This document shows positions 47,901-59,594 of a DNA stretch of 64,000 nt, piece by piece. This DNA comes from Guillardia theta CCMP2712 (Eukaryota; Cryptophyceae; Pyrenomonadales; Geminigeraceae). The notes beneath the pieces are model-generated. The model was not told the DNA's origin. It did not search any database and was given only the letters and a program-made list of their open reading frames with translations. The translations under genes were made by a program, and so were the position numbers. The stretch lies in contig NW_005434592.1 in assembly GCF_000315625.1 (NCBI RefSeq), forward strand, positions 177,225 through 241,224, read 5' to 3'. Position 1 is the stretch's first letter. Every line of letters begins with the position of its first letter.

Positions 47901-50049
47901 GCCCCTGGCAGGTCGAGCACGTGAAGGAGGACAAGAAGGGAGCTGAGCAAGAATCGACGAGAACTGGCTGGGAGAAAGTGGAGGGGAGAGCCGAACGTGC
48001 GATGGGGGACTCGGCCAAGGAGAAAAAGCAGAGCAAGGAGGGGCTGGACTGGGCTGTGTCGAGGCTCAAGGAACTTCTTGATGGTGAAAGCACAGAGATG
48101 TCGGAGGAGGCTACTGTACGGCCTTCGTCTTTCAAGGAGCGATCGTCCGACACACGGACGAGGACTGGGAGGATCGGCCTCCTTGAAGTGGAGACTCAGT
48201 ACTTCCCCTTTTCCGATGGCCCCTACGTCCTCGGTAAGAATTTGCGGCCCTCTTCCCTTTCCTGCCCCGTCGCTCACTCTCCCTCGTCTGCTCACTCCTC
48301 CCTCATGCTCCTTCTGCAGGCCCTCAGTCTGGCCCCCTCCAGCTCCGTTCTGGCGTGCTAGGCAGGTGCGAGGCCTGGCCGTCGATGGAGCGCTGGAGTC
48401 TCTTGACCAAGCTGGCCAAGGAGCGAGGGAACGGGTCAGTGCAGTCGAGTGAGCTGGGAGAGCTCGCGAGCTTCATCGAGGTCAACTCGACCGACACCCA
48501 CGTTGTCGTCTGGCGAGACAAGACGCACAAGAGGATAGTTGTCAGCTTCCGCGGCACCGACATCAACTGGAAGGACGTCCTGACGGACCTCATGTGCTTT
48601 CAGACTGACGTCTCCTGGCTCTTCGACCCCCAGCCAACGTCCTGCTCTCCTCTTCCTGTGGCCTCTCACTGACCTTCTCCCTCTAGGTCTCTTCCTGAGC
48701 CTCAGCTCGATGGCCCTGAGGTGCAGAAGGCCGCGGGCCCTGACCCGAGTGGGCTCGGCAATTTCGCGTATGAGGGATCAGAATCGCCTCCTCCTAAGGC
48801 CCACATCGGCTTCTGCATTGCCTACGCCTCCTGCCGTGAGCAGGTGCTCCTTGCCATCCGTCCTCATCTCCTTGTCCCTCTCCGCGTTGTTGTTCCAGCT
48901 CTGTCCTCTCCCTCCCCATGCTTTCTTCCAGACCCTCCCCATCCCTCCCCTCCATCATCACCGGCCTGATCTTGTTACCTCTCTCCTGCTCTCGTTGCCA
49001 CTTGAGTTCTTGCCCTGGTTGTTCTGCTTCCACGATCTCGCCTCCCATCTCTCTCCCTGACCACCTGACCCTCCTCTCAGCTCACCAGGACGCTGCGGGC
49101 TCTCTTGCCTGAGGACGAGGAGGAGCTGAAGAAGTGGACCGTTTGCAGCACCGGACACTCACTGGGCGGCTCTCTCAGCACCTTGTTTGCGGTCGACGTG
49201 GCAGTTCGAATCCCCGAGCTGCAGGTCATCATGTACAACTTCGGGGCCCCCAAGGTTGGGGACGACGAGTTCGTCCGCCGGTACAACGACCTAGTGCCCA
49301 ACTCGTTCAGGGTCGTCAACGATGCTGACGTCATCGTCCGTCTGCCGAGGAACAAGGGGGTCGGCAGCATCCCCGGGGCCACCAACTACTATCATGTGAG
49401 TGATGGGACTGCCTCTCCTCCTACAACTAGATCATGTCCATCGCAACCACCGCCCCCTCCCTCTCCCTCTATCATCACCATCCTCATCGCTGTATATTTC
49501 TCCCCTTTCTCTCCCTCCTTGTCGATCTCTCTTCCCCTGCCTCTATCCACCGCTCTCTCCCACATCTAGCCACATCTTGTTGCTTCTTGCCCCTCCTCCC
49601 TTCCTCGCTGCTTGTCGTGACACTCTGGCAGATCGGACGTACAGTTCTGCTCTCCCCTGATGCCCCAGTGTGGGTGGAAGGAGAAAGTGCTGGTGACGAT
49701 CCTCTAAGGTGAAAAGCAGCAAGATGTGTGAAGGAGGAGAGGAGGAGGGGATGTCAAGGAGAGGAGGAGCAAGAGGGTTCCAGGAGAGGAGTTGGAGGTA
49801 TCAAAGAAAGGAGGAGTTAAGGAGGACGGGGAGGAGACGGCAGAGGACTAACTGAGGTGCAGCGAGCGGTGGGAGAGCTTGTCGGATCTTCTGGAGGCAG
49901 AGGTCAACCTGATGCAGGTAAGAGGCGAGTACTTGCCCTCAGCTGGGCATTGACAATTTGACAGACGTTGGTGGAGGGACGAGGTTTCGTCCAGCATGTC
50001 GAGAACGGATACTATGAGGTGAGAAGAACGAAGGAGAGGGAGGAGAGGG

Positions 50050-50112
<63 letters not shown>

Positions 50113-50287
50113 GCGGGTGGAGGAGGAGGAGGCGAAGCAGATTTTCTCAGAAACCTTGCTGAATCGATGGCAGGCGATGCTCAGCATGCTACAGAGGACT
50201 CGACCCACCGGCATGACGCTGACGGAGGGAGAGAGGAGCGACATGACGCTGACGGAGGGCGAGAGGAGCGTGAGAGGAGCGACTTGA
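44981..50287 (+). CDS. C2-SAM-lipase class 3 protein
   Basis: Thirteen exons join in frame to 1330 aa: 44981-45496, 45546-46389, 46443-46673, 46790-47076, 47127-47668, 47752-48233, 48320-48638, 48687-48843, 49081-49395, 49632-49708, 49863-49917, 49965-50018, 50174-50287. The first ~450 residues are low-complexity and charged. A C2-like domain spans exons 4-5 (RSLYDGIICMKIAKLRQSA, FLMWDDTLFMYAT, EEVCGTATIPLKKL). A SAM-like domain crosses exons 5-6 (SDVVGWLQEIGLGNFAPTF). The C-terminal lipase_3 domain has VVSFRGTDINWKD, the nucleophile elbow STGHSLGGSLSTLFAVD, VNDADVIVRLP (Asp) and TNYYHIG (His), so the triad is complete. Class 3 lipases cleave acylglycerols or galactolipids. The start is the first in-frame ATG; an upstream 5' exon is possible. 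The last intron contains (GGAGCA)n. Confidence 0.85.
50051..50112. repeat. (GGAGCA)n hexanucleotide repeat in last lipase intron
   Basis: About ten units lie between the donor at 50019 and the acceptor at 50173. The unit is the same as in CPSF2 intron 3 and the FkbM-like gene. Confidence 0.95.
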
Positions 50288-50403
50288 AAAATGAAACTTC
50301 ATAGATGCAAGGGCACACGATACTCCCGAAGTACAGAGAGGGAGAGAAGAGAGGAGGAGGAGAGGGCGGGAGAGGGGAAGGAGGCGGTCAAGGGTTTTCA
50401 TCT

Positions 50404-53400
50404 TCACCATCCAATGGCCTGAAAGTGTGTCAGCAGCTATTGGCTAACTCCCTCCCCCCTTTCTCCCTCCCCCCTTTCCTTTTCCTCTCCTCTCCTCCCC
50501 CCTCACCTTCCAGTCGATCCACTGATCCCCGACAGCCACTTTGACGTCTCCTCCTCCTGGGAACAGTCCGAGCTTGTAACCACCCAGCACCGCGTCCTGC
50601 AGGAACATGAGGAAGGCGATGGAAGTCATATCATCTCACCTGTTTGCTGATCTCGATGACTTTCTGTCCTTGCGCGCTCGTCGCCTGTGCTCAAATCACT
50701 CCTCCCTTCTCCCCCTCTCCCTTCTCCCTCCTCCCTCACCGTGCCCGGCTGAGTTTGACAGGCGCAGGAGGTGAAGAACCAGGTCACCAGGTTTCCAGCT
50801 GAGTTCCAAACTTTGACGGTGTCCTTGGGCTGCGCGAGGGAGCTGGTGACAGACCAGCCGATGGTCAGCTGGAGGGTAGTAGAGGAGTACTGGTAGCCCT
50901 TGAAGCTCACAGCCGCCTGCCGGCAGGTCGCAAGTGAGCGGAATAGAACAGAGAGGAGAGGAGAGGAGAGGGGAGGGGAGGGCAGAGAAGGAGCGACAGG
51001 GAGCGAGAGGAGGAACAAGGAAGAAAATGGAAGAAACTTGTTGTGGAGAGGAGGGGGCGGGGCGAGGAGCACCTTTCCAATCGAGAAGGCAATGGTAGCG
51101 AACACCGGGGTCCACTGCTTCTGCAGCTTGAGGGTGTAAGAGGCTCCATCCGGCAGGCCCTCTGAGAGGACGACGTTGACGCATCCCTCCGCAGAGTCTG
51201 GGACGGGGGAGGAGAAGCCTGCTCCCTGCATGCCATGCGTCACTGACCTCTCACCTCCCCCTCTCCACCTGCTCCACTACTCTTACTCCCAGTTCTCCCT
51301 CAGCAAGTGAAGCTCTCTCCACTACCTCCTCTTCGTGTTCCTCTTCCCCTTCCTGCTCCTCTTCGTTGTCCTCCCCCTCCTCACTCGTACACGAGCACCG
51401 CCGGCCACTGCCTCCTCCACAGCATCCTCACCTGCAACCCATCGGGGTAGTAGTTGCCAGAGCTGCCATCGCCCTCATACAGCACCAACGCCTTGGGGTT
51501 CAGGTTGAGGGAGGGGGGGACTACGTAGCAGACCTCCTGCTGGGCGCCAGTGGCCCACAGGACCGGGTGGCTGCTGCTCATGCCCGAGATGCTGAGCTCG
51601 GGGACGGGCTCGGTGGCTCCCGCTGCTGCCATCTGACTCAGCACGGCCTCAGCGGCGTCCAGTCGGCTGTTCATGAGCTCCTGGGTCTTGGCCTCGGCGG
51701 CCTGGAGGGCTGCGATTTTGGCCGACAGTCGCGCGATCGGGTCGTTGAGCTGCTCGACGCGCTTCAGTTCGGTTGCCGTGCACATGTCAGAGGACAAGGA
51801 GCTGATGTTGGAGATCACGTCCCCCGCCGCCACCTCCACGGGGTATCCGTCCTGCCCGAACTCGTTGGGGGGTTTGTAGCTCATCAGCGCCACCTTGTAC
51901 TCGCCGGCGGGGAGCTGGGTCTTGAAGCTGATCTGACCTGAGGCAGGGCAGAGGCCGCCGTTGGAGTTGCTGTTGTACTGGGAGGAGCAGAGGTACTGGG
52001 CGGCAACGAAGCTCATCGACTTAGTCTCGGAGATGCTGTAGAGACCTACAAAGGACTTCTGCGTCGGGGGCTGGGCACCACCGGTGTAGGAGTAGGAGAA
52101 GGAGAGGGTGGTCTCTCCCTGGCAGCTCGCTAGAGGAGACGCCTTGATCCCCCCGTCGCACTCCAACCCTGAGAAGCCTGAAGGGCAGATGCACTTGCTG
52201 CAGTCAGCAGCCGCCACTCCCCCGTTCTTGCAGGAAAGGCTGCAAGTCTCGCAGGAGGGGCCGGTCCATCCTCCCCGGCACATGCACGTGCAGTCCTTGA
52301 GGTATCTGCCAGCGTTGGCACAGGTCACGCTCGAGCACTTGGACGGGGTCTCAGGCTTCATGACGATCATCCCGTACGTCTCAATACCGCACTCGTTGCT
52401 TCCCTTGCGGACCTTCCACATCCCCTCATCCCCCGACGACTTGCCCCACGAGTTCTGGACCAGCCAGTAATCTACCCCGTTCTCCCGCCCCCAGCCGACG
52501 AGGACGACGGCATGCCCTCCGACCTTCTGGGCCTTGGCAGACTTGGTGTAGACTCCGCTCTTGTAGGAGTAGAAGTCATCGTACACGTCAAACACGACAA
52601 CCCCAGGGCCATTCTGCATCAGTTCCAGCTGCATCTGCTTGATTCCGTCCGGAGTTTGGTCTCCTACAATCAGGGCTGTGCCTTGCAAGCCCGTGTAAGA
52701 GTTGCCGTTGGAGCAGTATCCTCCGCACGTCTCCTTGACTTGCGTGTAGGGATCGCAGAAGTTCTCTACTATCCTGGCACTTCGCTCATCCGCAATCCTC
52801 TCGTAGAGGGACAGCGGCCATCCTCCATCGCATCCGTTCCCGCAGTCCATTAGCTCTTGCGATGACGCCACCATGTTCCACTTCCTGTCCGTCATCTTGC
52901 ACATCCTTGCACTGTAGGCTGTGCCAGAAGCGAAAGCGTAGCATGAGCCGCAGGAGCCTTGATCAAGAATGTCGTAGGACAAGCACTTGGACTCTTTCTC
53001 TCGATGATCACGAGCATCGTATGATGCAGGCGGCTGGAACCCAGCAGTCGAAAGCTTCACCGTCTTGGCCACCTTCTCCGCCAAGGAGGGTTTCATGAGC
53101 CCGAGACCGAAGTCCGGGATCACTTTGCCGTCGTGTGCCGCCTTGTGCTGAGCAGTCCACGAGAGCTGCTGCTGGTTGATGCTCCTTGCCTTGAACTCCG
53201 AGGACGCGAGTTGAGACGCCATACCATCCGCGCACACCTGGGGAGACACGCGCATGACGCGGAAGCGCCCGAGGTAGTTGTGAGGGTCTGAAGAGGCGAG
53301 CGAGGGGTCGGCGAGCTGACTCGCTCGAGGAAGGTGAGCGACGCGAGCAGCATAAACGCTGCCGTCGTACTCAATCTCGAGGCGATACTGCCCCCTCTGA

Positions 53401-54167
53401 TCCGCTACCATGCCGTACTTGGCATAGAGGATCTTGGGAGGGCCCTGCTCGGTAGCTCGGATGGGGCAGTTGACCCGCCTCATGAGGTTCATGTACTCGA
53501 GGAGAGCTTCACCTGCCCTCATGACCTTGGGGTCGTCGAGCGGCTGAACTTCCAAGGCATCAGAGTCTGAATCTGAAGGAACCACGTCGTTCCTTGATCC
53601 AAATACATGGTCGGCGAGGTTGGCAAACGTAGCAGGGCACCAGGCCTTCTCTCCGCTTGGACCATTCTTGCTCAAAACGTAGGAGGCGAACATGGCACGG
53701 ATGCTCTCGAGGCAGGGGTAGCTGCACCTCATCTGCAGCTCGGGGTTCGAGTCCACATGGATCACGTCTGTGTATCCCTTTGAGAAGCATTGGCAGGTAT
53801 TCGAGCCTAGTGTAACCTTTCCCTCTACGGTCTCGGTGGATGTGGAGAGAAGGCAACTCCCGACCACTGCTAGACATGGGTGCTTGAGGAAACCGCAGGA
53901 CTCAGTTACATCTGTGTCCTCGTCTAGCGTATCAGCATTGAACCCCACTGCCTTGGTGAACGATCTTGACTGGGCAACAAAGGGCAGGATATCGGCGTCC
54001 TTGGGTTGTTTGGAGGCGTCAGTTGGGGCAACAGGAGCTGATATCAGTCCTGCATTCTCAATCTGAACCATTTCAATGACATCTGCGCGATTCGCAAGCG
54101 AAACGATGGTAGCCAATACCAACAAAGCCATAGTACCTAGCAGACAATCAGGCCGTGTGGGAGCCAT
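50404..54167 (-). CDS. large papain-family (C1) cysteine protease with EGF-like repeats
   Basis: Exons 51432-54167, 51073-51225, 50740-50916, 50640-50684, 50507-50596 and 50404-50418 join in frame to 1071 aa. The start MAPTRPDCLLGTMALLVLAT is a signal peptide. A ~400-residue N-terminal region follows, with paired Cys. The peptidase has DQGSCGSCYAFASGTAYSAR (oxyanion Gln and catalytic Cys), DCGNGCDGGWP, VGGHAVVLVGWG (His) and VQNSWGKSSGDEG (Asn), all catalytic residues present. Two EGF-like Cys repeats come next (CTCMCRGGWTGPSC and CICPSGFSGLEC), then a beta-rich region, a short coiled coil and a C-terminal module on small exons. The signal peptide and EGF repeats indicate a secreted or vacuolar protein. 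The last exon is 15 nt (AIGW and stop). It is convergent with the lipase gene, about 115 bp apart. Confidence 0.9.
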
Positions 54168-54700
54168 ACGTTGGAAAGTTGATAGAACAAATCATCAGGA
54201 GACACTTGACATTCATGTAAGACAGAGAAGAAGTACAACAGGCTCCTTGGAATGAACCAAAGAGGTCGCAACAACACGGCAAACAGTCGGCATGCCACAA
54301 GCAGAATAAGACAAAGTCTTGGTGAGCGTAGTAAAGTCTACCTGATATGATAGCGACGGTCTTCGCCGATCTCTTGCTGTTCCATGATCGAGTAGTTCCT
54401 CCTCCTCCTCCTCCTCCTCCTCCTCCTCCTCCTCCTCGTCCTTCCTGGGCCATTGTACCGTACCCGCCTGCCATAGCCCAATCCCCCAATACCTCCACCA
54501 CCTACCCCGTACAAAAGACTATTTGATTTTCGCTGTACCCCCACCCACTCAATTCATATATTTATTATAACACCGGTATGGTCTTAAAACGACCATATCC
54601 ACCCCATGGGAATTATCACCCCCTAGATACCACGAAGGGTCAGACCACCCCGACCTGGCAAACGAAAGGAGAAATCACGGGTACTCATCACCTTGTCAAG
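54168..54700. other. spacer with (TCC)n and C-run tract
   Basis: 54398-54437 is a (TCC)n repeat. 54475-54690 has ACCCC/CCACC runs, including TGTACCCCCACCC at 54533. It leads directly into the large island. No gene is seen. Confidence 0.5.
54398..54437. repeat. (TCC)n trinucleotide repeat
   Basis: About 13 TCC units lie upstream of the cysteine protease gene. Confidence 0.95.
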
Positions 54701-55790
54701 TCCGGAGGCGGACGGGCCCGGCCGGTCGGAGCCTCCGCCGTCGGAGCTCGGAGACTGAGATGACAGCCACTCAGTAGGCTTTGAGCCTGAGTGGCAAGTT
54801 ACTCTTCAAAGTTAGTCACTAACTTAAAACTTGAATCATAACCCCGGAGGACAATCATTGGCACTCTCCCGGTGATCTTTACTCAACTTGCCAAAGTTAA
54901 CTTCATTAAAGATCAGTACGAGGACAACTTTCAAGTTCAGGAGACTCAGTTGCGCCGGCCAGGCTTCCGACCGGGTGACCCGTCACCGATCACGGCCCGC
55001 CCGGTGCCCCCGTGACTGCGGCGACGGTGGCACCGGGGCCCGGTCAGGGCCCGGGGCCGGTCAGGCGGCGACCGTCCGGCGAACCGTCCGGAACTTCCCG
55101 GAAACTTGCGCCCCAGTGTCACAGTGTGTCTCGGAACCCGGGCCGGCCCGGCGGGCGGCGCGGCGACGTGTGACCGTCGGACGGTCGGGACACTGAGCTT
55201 AGGCTAGTTACTGTTACCAGGCTACTAGCCTGAGCCCACCCGCCGCGGCCGCCGGTCCGACCGCCGTAATCCCGGATGATCATCGGATCACTCAGTGAAT
55301 CACCGTCACGGCCGGGCGGATCCGATCTGCCCCGCCGGGACTGGCAACCCCGCGGGCCCGAGTCAGGCTCGCCGCCGTCACACGCGTGACGGGCGGCCGG
55401 CGTCCGTCGGACCGTACCGAACGGCCAGTGTCGGCGGACTCGCCTAGTACGGTAAGGCGCCGCGGCGGCGACTCTGAGCCGAGCCTGAGGGCCCGTGCGC
55501 AGACGGAATGGTCAACGGAACTTCCGAAGTTCAGCGGCCGCCGCGCCGCATTCGCGGCACGGCCACGGGCCGCGCCGACAAGGCAAGATTCTTGATTCTA
55601 TTCCAAATTTGATGCCAGTATGCAACAACTTGGCTAACTCACAAACTTCAACAAGCCGATCAGATCGGATACATCTTGGACCGATCTTCTCACACTGAAT
55701 CTCGCCTCGCTAAGCGAAAACTAACGAGCCAGGGCCACAAGGCCCGATCATCTGCACCAACACGTCTGACGGTTTCCTCGGAGTCTAGAA
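54700..55790. other. GC-rich word-island, about 1.1 kb
   Basis: It is built of CCGGTC, GGCCCGG, GTCACGG, GAGTCAGG, GGATCCGAT, AACTTCC and TACGGTAAGG words. At 54915-54946 it has AGTACGAGGACAACTTTCAA followed by GTTCAGGAGAC, nearly repeating the left edge of the 2.15-kb island. The right edge reads GTCGGAGACTCGCC. No reading frame is gene-like. Confidence 0.6.
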
Positions 55791-55927
55791 GTCGGAGACT
55801 CGCCTGCCATCACAACATATAATCAGCGAAATATTGAAGAAATATTGGAACACCATCTGGTAGAGATATTGAACATTGCTTATACATCGAACAACCATCG
55901 AACATATTTGATGATACTGCATTCAGC

Positions 55928-56356
55928 TCAAACATCATAATCATACCCGTTGAGCTCCCAGTCTCCGAACCTTGTTGGCTCTGCACCTCGCAAAGATCCT
56001 TTCGGCCCTCCGATCTCACCCGTCTCTTTGTTCTGCCATGGCGTGAAATCATCATCATCATCCACTGTGTCGACATGCATATCCGCCAGCTCCTCCATCG
56101 CCTTCTCCTCCATGTTTTTCATCATCTTCGGCTCTGACTGGCTGGTGCCACAACCGCTGCCACCTCGAAGCTTCCACATCTCTGAAGTAGCAGCGTTTGG
56201 ATTGCTCGAAGAAGCCTTGTCTCTCAATGGCACGCTCGAACTCAACTTTGCTATCCTGGCATATCCAAAGCCCGCAGGCGTCCTGAGATGAGGTCTATGC
56301 AATGATCCAATGGCTGAACGCAGCAAGTTGCAAGTGCCTCGGTATGAAGGTCGCAT
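55928..56356 (-). CDS. SDHAF4: succinate dehydrogenase assembly factor 4
   Basis: The product is 142 aa from the ATG at 56356. The C-terminus carries the family signature NKETGEIGGPKG, then AEPTRFGDWELNGYDYDV; SDHAF4/Sdh8 proteins share T-G-E-x-G-G-P-x-G and E-P-T-R-Y/F-G-D-W-E. These small mitochondrial chaperones bind flavinated SDHA before complex II assembly. The first ~60 residues (MRPSYRGTCNLLRSAIGSLH onward) are basic and Ser-rich, fitting a mitochondrial presequence. A longer in-frame start at 56464 would add a hydrophobic head and is less likely. A 5-residue insertion (SLRGA) splits the usual G-P-K-G-x-E-P-T spacing. Confidence 0.9.
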   Translation of the reverse strand: MRPSYRGTCNLLRSAIGSLHRPHLRTPAGFGYARIAKLSSSVPLRDKASSSNPNAATSEMWKLRGGSGCGTSQSEPKMMKNMEEKAMEELADMHVDTVDDDDDFTPWQNKETGEIGGPKGSLRGAEPTRFGDWELNGYDYDV

Positions 56357-57001
56357 ATCCGACAGTTCTGGATAAAAAATCATTACAATCAAGCGACATG
56401 TCTGATTCAGCTCATGAACATTCGCAGACGATAGGGTGTTGCACGAAATCAAAATAAGGAACAAAGACTGCCAGACAAGAGCACAGAGAGTATGAAAGAG
56501 GTTCTAGAGAGAAACATGTACATGTTGAGACAACTGCACGCGTTTTCTTCATTGGAAACAGATGACATGGATGGAGCGTTTGATTGACTTGATTCACATA
56601 AGGACCTAAGGGCTCTTGGTTCTTGCTCCGCTGCTTTTGTTTTGTACCTTCACTTAGTCCCTCCTGTTCTCCCTTGCTTTGTATGCATACCCCTCCTGCT
56701 CTCACTGCCGTTTACTCATCATTTCTATTTCATCCACACCATTCTCGTAAGTTTGCGTTGCACGCCATGGCCATGGGAGCGGTCATCAACTTCTTATTTC
56801 CTCAGCTACCTCCCCCTCCTGTCTCTCCCCGTCTTGTCTCTCCCCTCCTGTCTCTCCCTCCTGTCTCTCCCTCCTGTCTCTCCCTCCTACCTCTCCCGCA
56901 TCTCGCTCACTTTCCCTGTTGCCCATGGCCTTGAGCGTCTTGTAAAACTATTATAATCTTTGATGAGTAAACGTTTAGTCATTGCCGTTAAAACAGTAAC
57001 C
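56357..57001. other. divergent spacer
   Basis: It separates SDHAF4 (left) from the CH-domain gene (right). It contains a (CTCCTGTCTCTCC)n pyrimidine array at about 56815-56895 and AT-rich sequence before 57002. No gene is seen. Confidence 0.5.
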
Positions 57002-58383
57002 ATGGGCAGGGCAGCGGCAGCAGGGGAGCGGCAGGTGGCGCGATGGCTGCAGAGTCGAGGGCTGACGGACGTGGATGCAGAGCGAGTAGAAGAAAGGTGG
57101 TTGTGGAGGAGGAGGAGGACTCTGTGACCCCGCTGCAGGCTGAAGGACGGCGTTCTGCTCGGGAATCTTCTGCTGGGGCTAGATCCTGGGTTGGACATGC
57201 GAGGCTTCAACCGACGAGTGCTCTCCCGCAAGCCTGCCTTGTCAAATCTAGAGATGATCTTGAGTGCGGTGTGGAGGAAGGGAGCGCTGGGAAAGGCGAT
57301 GCCATCCGCTGCTGAGATCTACGATGGCCGTCGAGACAAGATCTTCTCGCTGCTCCGAATGATCATTGAGGTCTATGTTCTCCGTCCTGCGAGGAAGAAG
57401 CATCGCGAGATGTTGCAGGTGAAGGACGATGATGGAAAGATGTGCGATCGTCAATGACGCTGATCGCAGTGGATCCACAAAGTGATCTCACCCTACAACA
57501 TGGAACTTCCAAAGAATGTACGTGCCTGCCGACATCTTCATCCTCTTACGTGCATCATCAGGTGTTGAGCGCCGATCTTGACAGTCCGACAGGAGTGACA
57601 ACAGTCTGGCAAGCTCTTAGCAATGGAGTTGTGCTGTAAGCATCCGGCTCCTTGTCTATCATGCTGACTCTCGCTCCTCTCCTCTCCCCTTCAGTTTCTG
57701 CGTCCTGCACAGCTGCTGGCCAGCGTCCCTTCGTCCCGCTCCTCATGCTTCCTCCTTGTATTTCGCTCCGACTTCACGTGATGAGGTTCTGAGCAACCTG
57801 GACATTGTCTTCGGATGTCTGCAAGAGCTGCAGGAAAGTTGAAGAGGAGAAACAAGATCAACAGGAGGAGGAGATGGTGGTTGTGATGAAGGAAGAGCAG
57901 AAGGGTGATAAGAAGGAGGGGCGAAGGGAGGGAGAGGAGGAGGAGGAGGAGGGGGAGGGGGAGGAGGAGGAGGAGTTGACAGCTCCAACAGATCTCAGTC
58001 ATCATCGAGCCGAAGGAATTTCTGCTGAGGCCTTCAGATGACATCTTCCTCTTGCAACTCAATCTCATCTTCACTTGCCTCTACAACCGCCATGGGCAAC
58101 ACGCTGGGATCGACGTGCTGAGCCTGGGAGAGCTGAGGTTGAAGGACCAGAAGTTGTATGCCGAACAAGATGAGACTTGTTGCAGGTTCAAAGACCACAA
58201 TCGTCTGCAGGAGAGGTTGAACCGGATCATGGCAGCTCACAGCGCAAGGGCTGATGGTGAGGAGGTTGTGAGGGGCATGAAGAAGCGCTGATGAGGTTTC
58301 AGACTTGACAAGAGCAAAAGCTCTGCTGGAGGACGAATGCAAGGAGCTCCTGGAAATCAGATACGAAAAAGCGATGGAAGCGG
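57002..58383 (+). CDS. calponin-homology domain protein, 3' end unresolved at gap
   Basis: Exons 57002-57096 and 57139-57418 give MGRAAAAGERQVARWLQSRG, then LKDGVLLGNLLLGLDPGLDM, RKPALSNLEMILSAVWRKGA and AEIYDGRRDKIFSLLRMIIE, a calponin-homology domain with its D-G, N-L and I-x-D/E-G marks. Further exons (about 57472-57520, 57562-57635, 57695-57838, 58034-58255, 58303-58380) give WIHKVISPYNMELPKN, LDSPTGVTTVWQALSNGVVL, DEVLSNLDIVFGCLQ and DDIFLLQLNLIFTCLYNR. This looks like a second, diverged CH domain, followed by charged helix (LTRAKALLEDECKELLEIRY). It is likely an actin-binding, fimbrin-like protein, but the family within CH proteins is uncertain. It reaches a GTGAG donor at 58381 close to the gap, so the C-terminus is missing. 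Confidence 0.65.
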
Positions 58384-59005
58384 TGAGAGGATAATTGAGA
58401 CTTGTCCTGTTCCTCCCCCCCCCCCCCCCATAGTTTCATTGTTTTCCCTTGGACAACTCTCAATGTATTTCTGGGAAGTCTGAAAGAATTAAAANNNNNN
58501 NNNNNNNNNNNNNNNNNNNNNNNNNNNNNNNNNNNNNNNNNNNNNNNNNNNNNNNNNNNNNNNNNNNNNNNNNNNNNNNNNNNNNNNNNNNNNNCCCCCC
58601 CCCCCCCCCCCCCCAACCACCCCCCACTTTTTTCCCACCAACCCCCCGCCGGTTGCCCGCAAAGGCTGGTTCCTTCCCTCTCAAATCCCCCCTCCCTCCC
58701 TAAATGGGCCCCACAACCCCCCCCCTTTTTTTTTTTTTTTTTTCCCACCGCCCCCCCCCCCTCTCCTCCATATCGTCCACCGCCACCACCACGACCTCCT
58801 CTTGTTTATATCGAGCGACTTCGCTGGTGAAATTTTCCTGACTACTTTGTACAGGCAAGCTACGAGATTCTAGCAACATGACAAGCATGGCTGCTTCTGC
58901 ATTTATTGTACATGACTGTAAATGTGAAATATCAAGTCTAGGATGAGGAAGAGGAGGAGACAAGGCGAGAAAGACTTGAGTGGATGCGAACAAGGGAAGC
59001 GACCG
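58384..59005. other. gap and homopolymer-rich low-quality sequence
   Basis: It has a C-run near 58417-58430, the N run, then C/T/A homopolymers to about 58765. From there ordinary 3' flanking sequence of the methyltransferase gene follows. Nothing annotatable. Confidence 0.7.
58495..58594. other. assembly gap of 100 N
   Basis: Exactly 100 N followed at once by about 20 C. Confidence 0.99.
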
Positions 59006-59556
59006 CTAGCAGGAGGCGCTGGTGGTGATGGAAACTCCAGAGGTGTCGAGGCATGGCAGTGAGAGAGGTTGCTGTAGCTCTGCTGGACATCTGCAGAAAG
59101 TTAGCAGGAGGGTACGACGAGGAGGGCAGGACCTGTCGACGTTCTCCACTTTAGTGAAGGAGAACTCGAAACAGCAGGAGTGACCCTGAGCCGCGTCCTC
59201 CACCCGTGACGCCAGTGTGTTGGCCTCCCTCGCAAAGACTGAGTGCAGCAGTGTCATGTGAGGAGTGACCGGAAAGGGGCAGGGGCAGGAGAAGTGGAGG
59301 AGGAGAGTGAAGGACGAGGTACCCTGTAAGCCCATCGTGTCCAAAGTCCTAGTGAGGCGGAGCATCTGCTGGAACGTGGGGTTGTGCAGCTGGGGCGAGG
59401 GGCGTCAGAACCAGAAGTGCTGCGTGGGGCGATACCTCAATGACAATCTCTTGGATGTTGAGACCTGCAGGACAGTGAGACAGAGCAAGGGCAGAGCAGG
59501 AAGTAGGAAGGAGCAATCAGAATCAAGAGTAAGAACCCAGAAAAGCGAAGAGTGGT

Positions 59557-59594
<38 letters not shown>

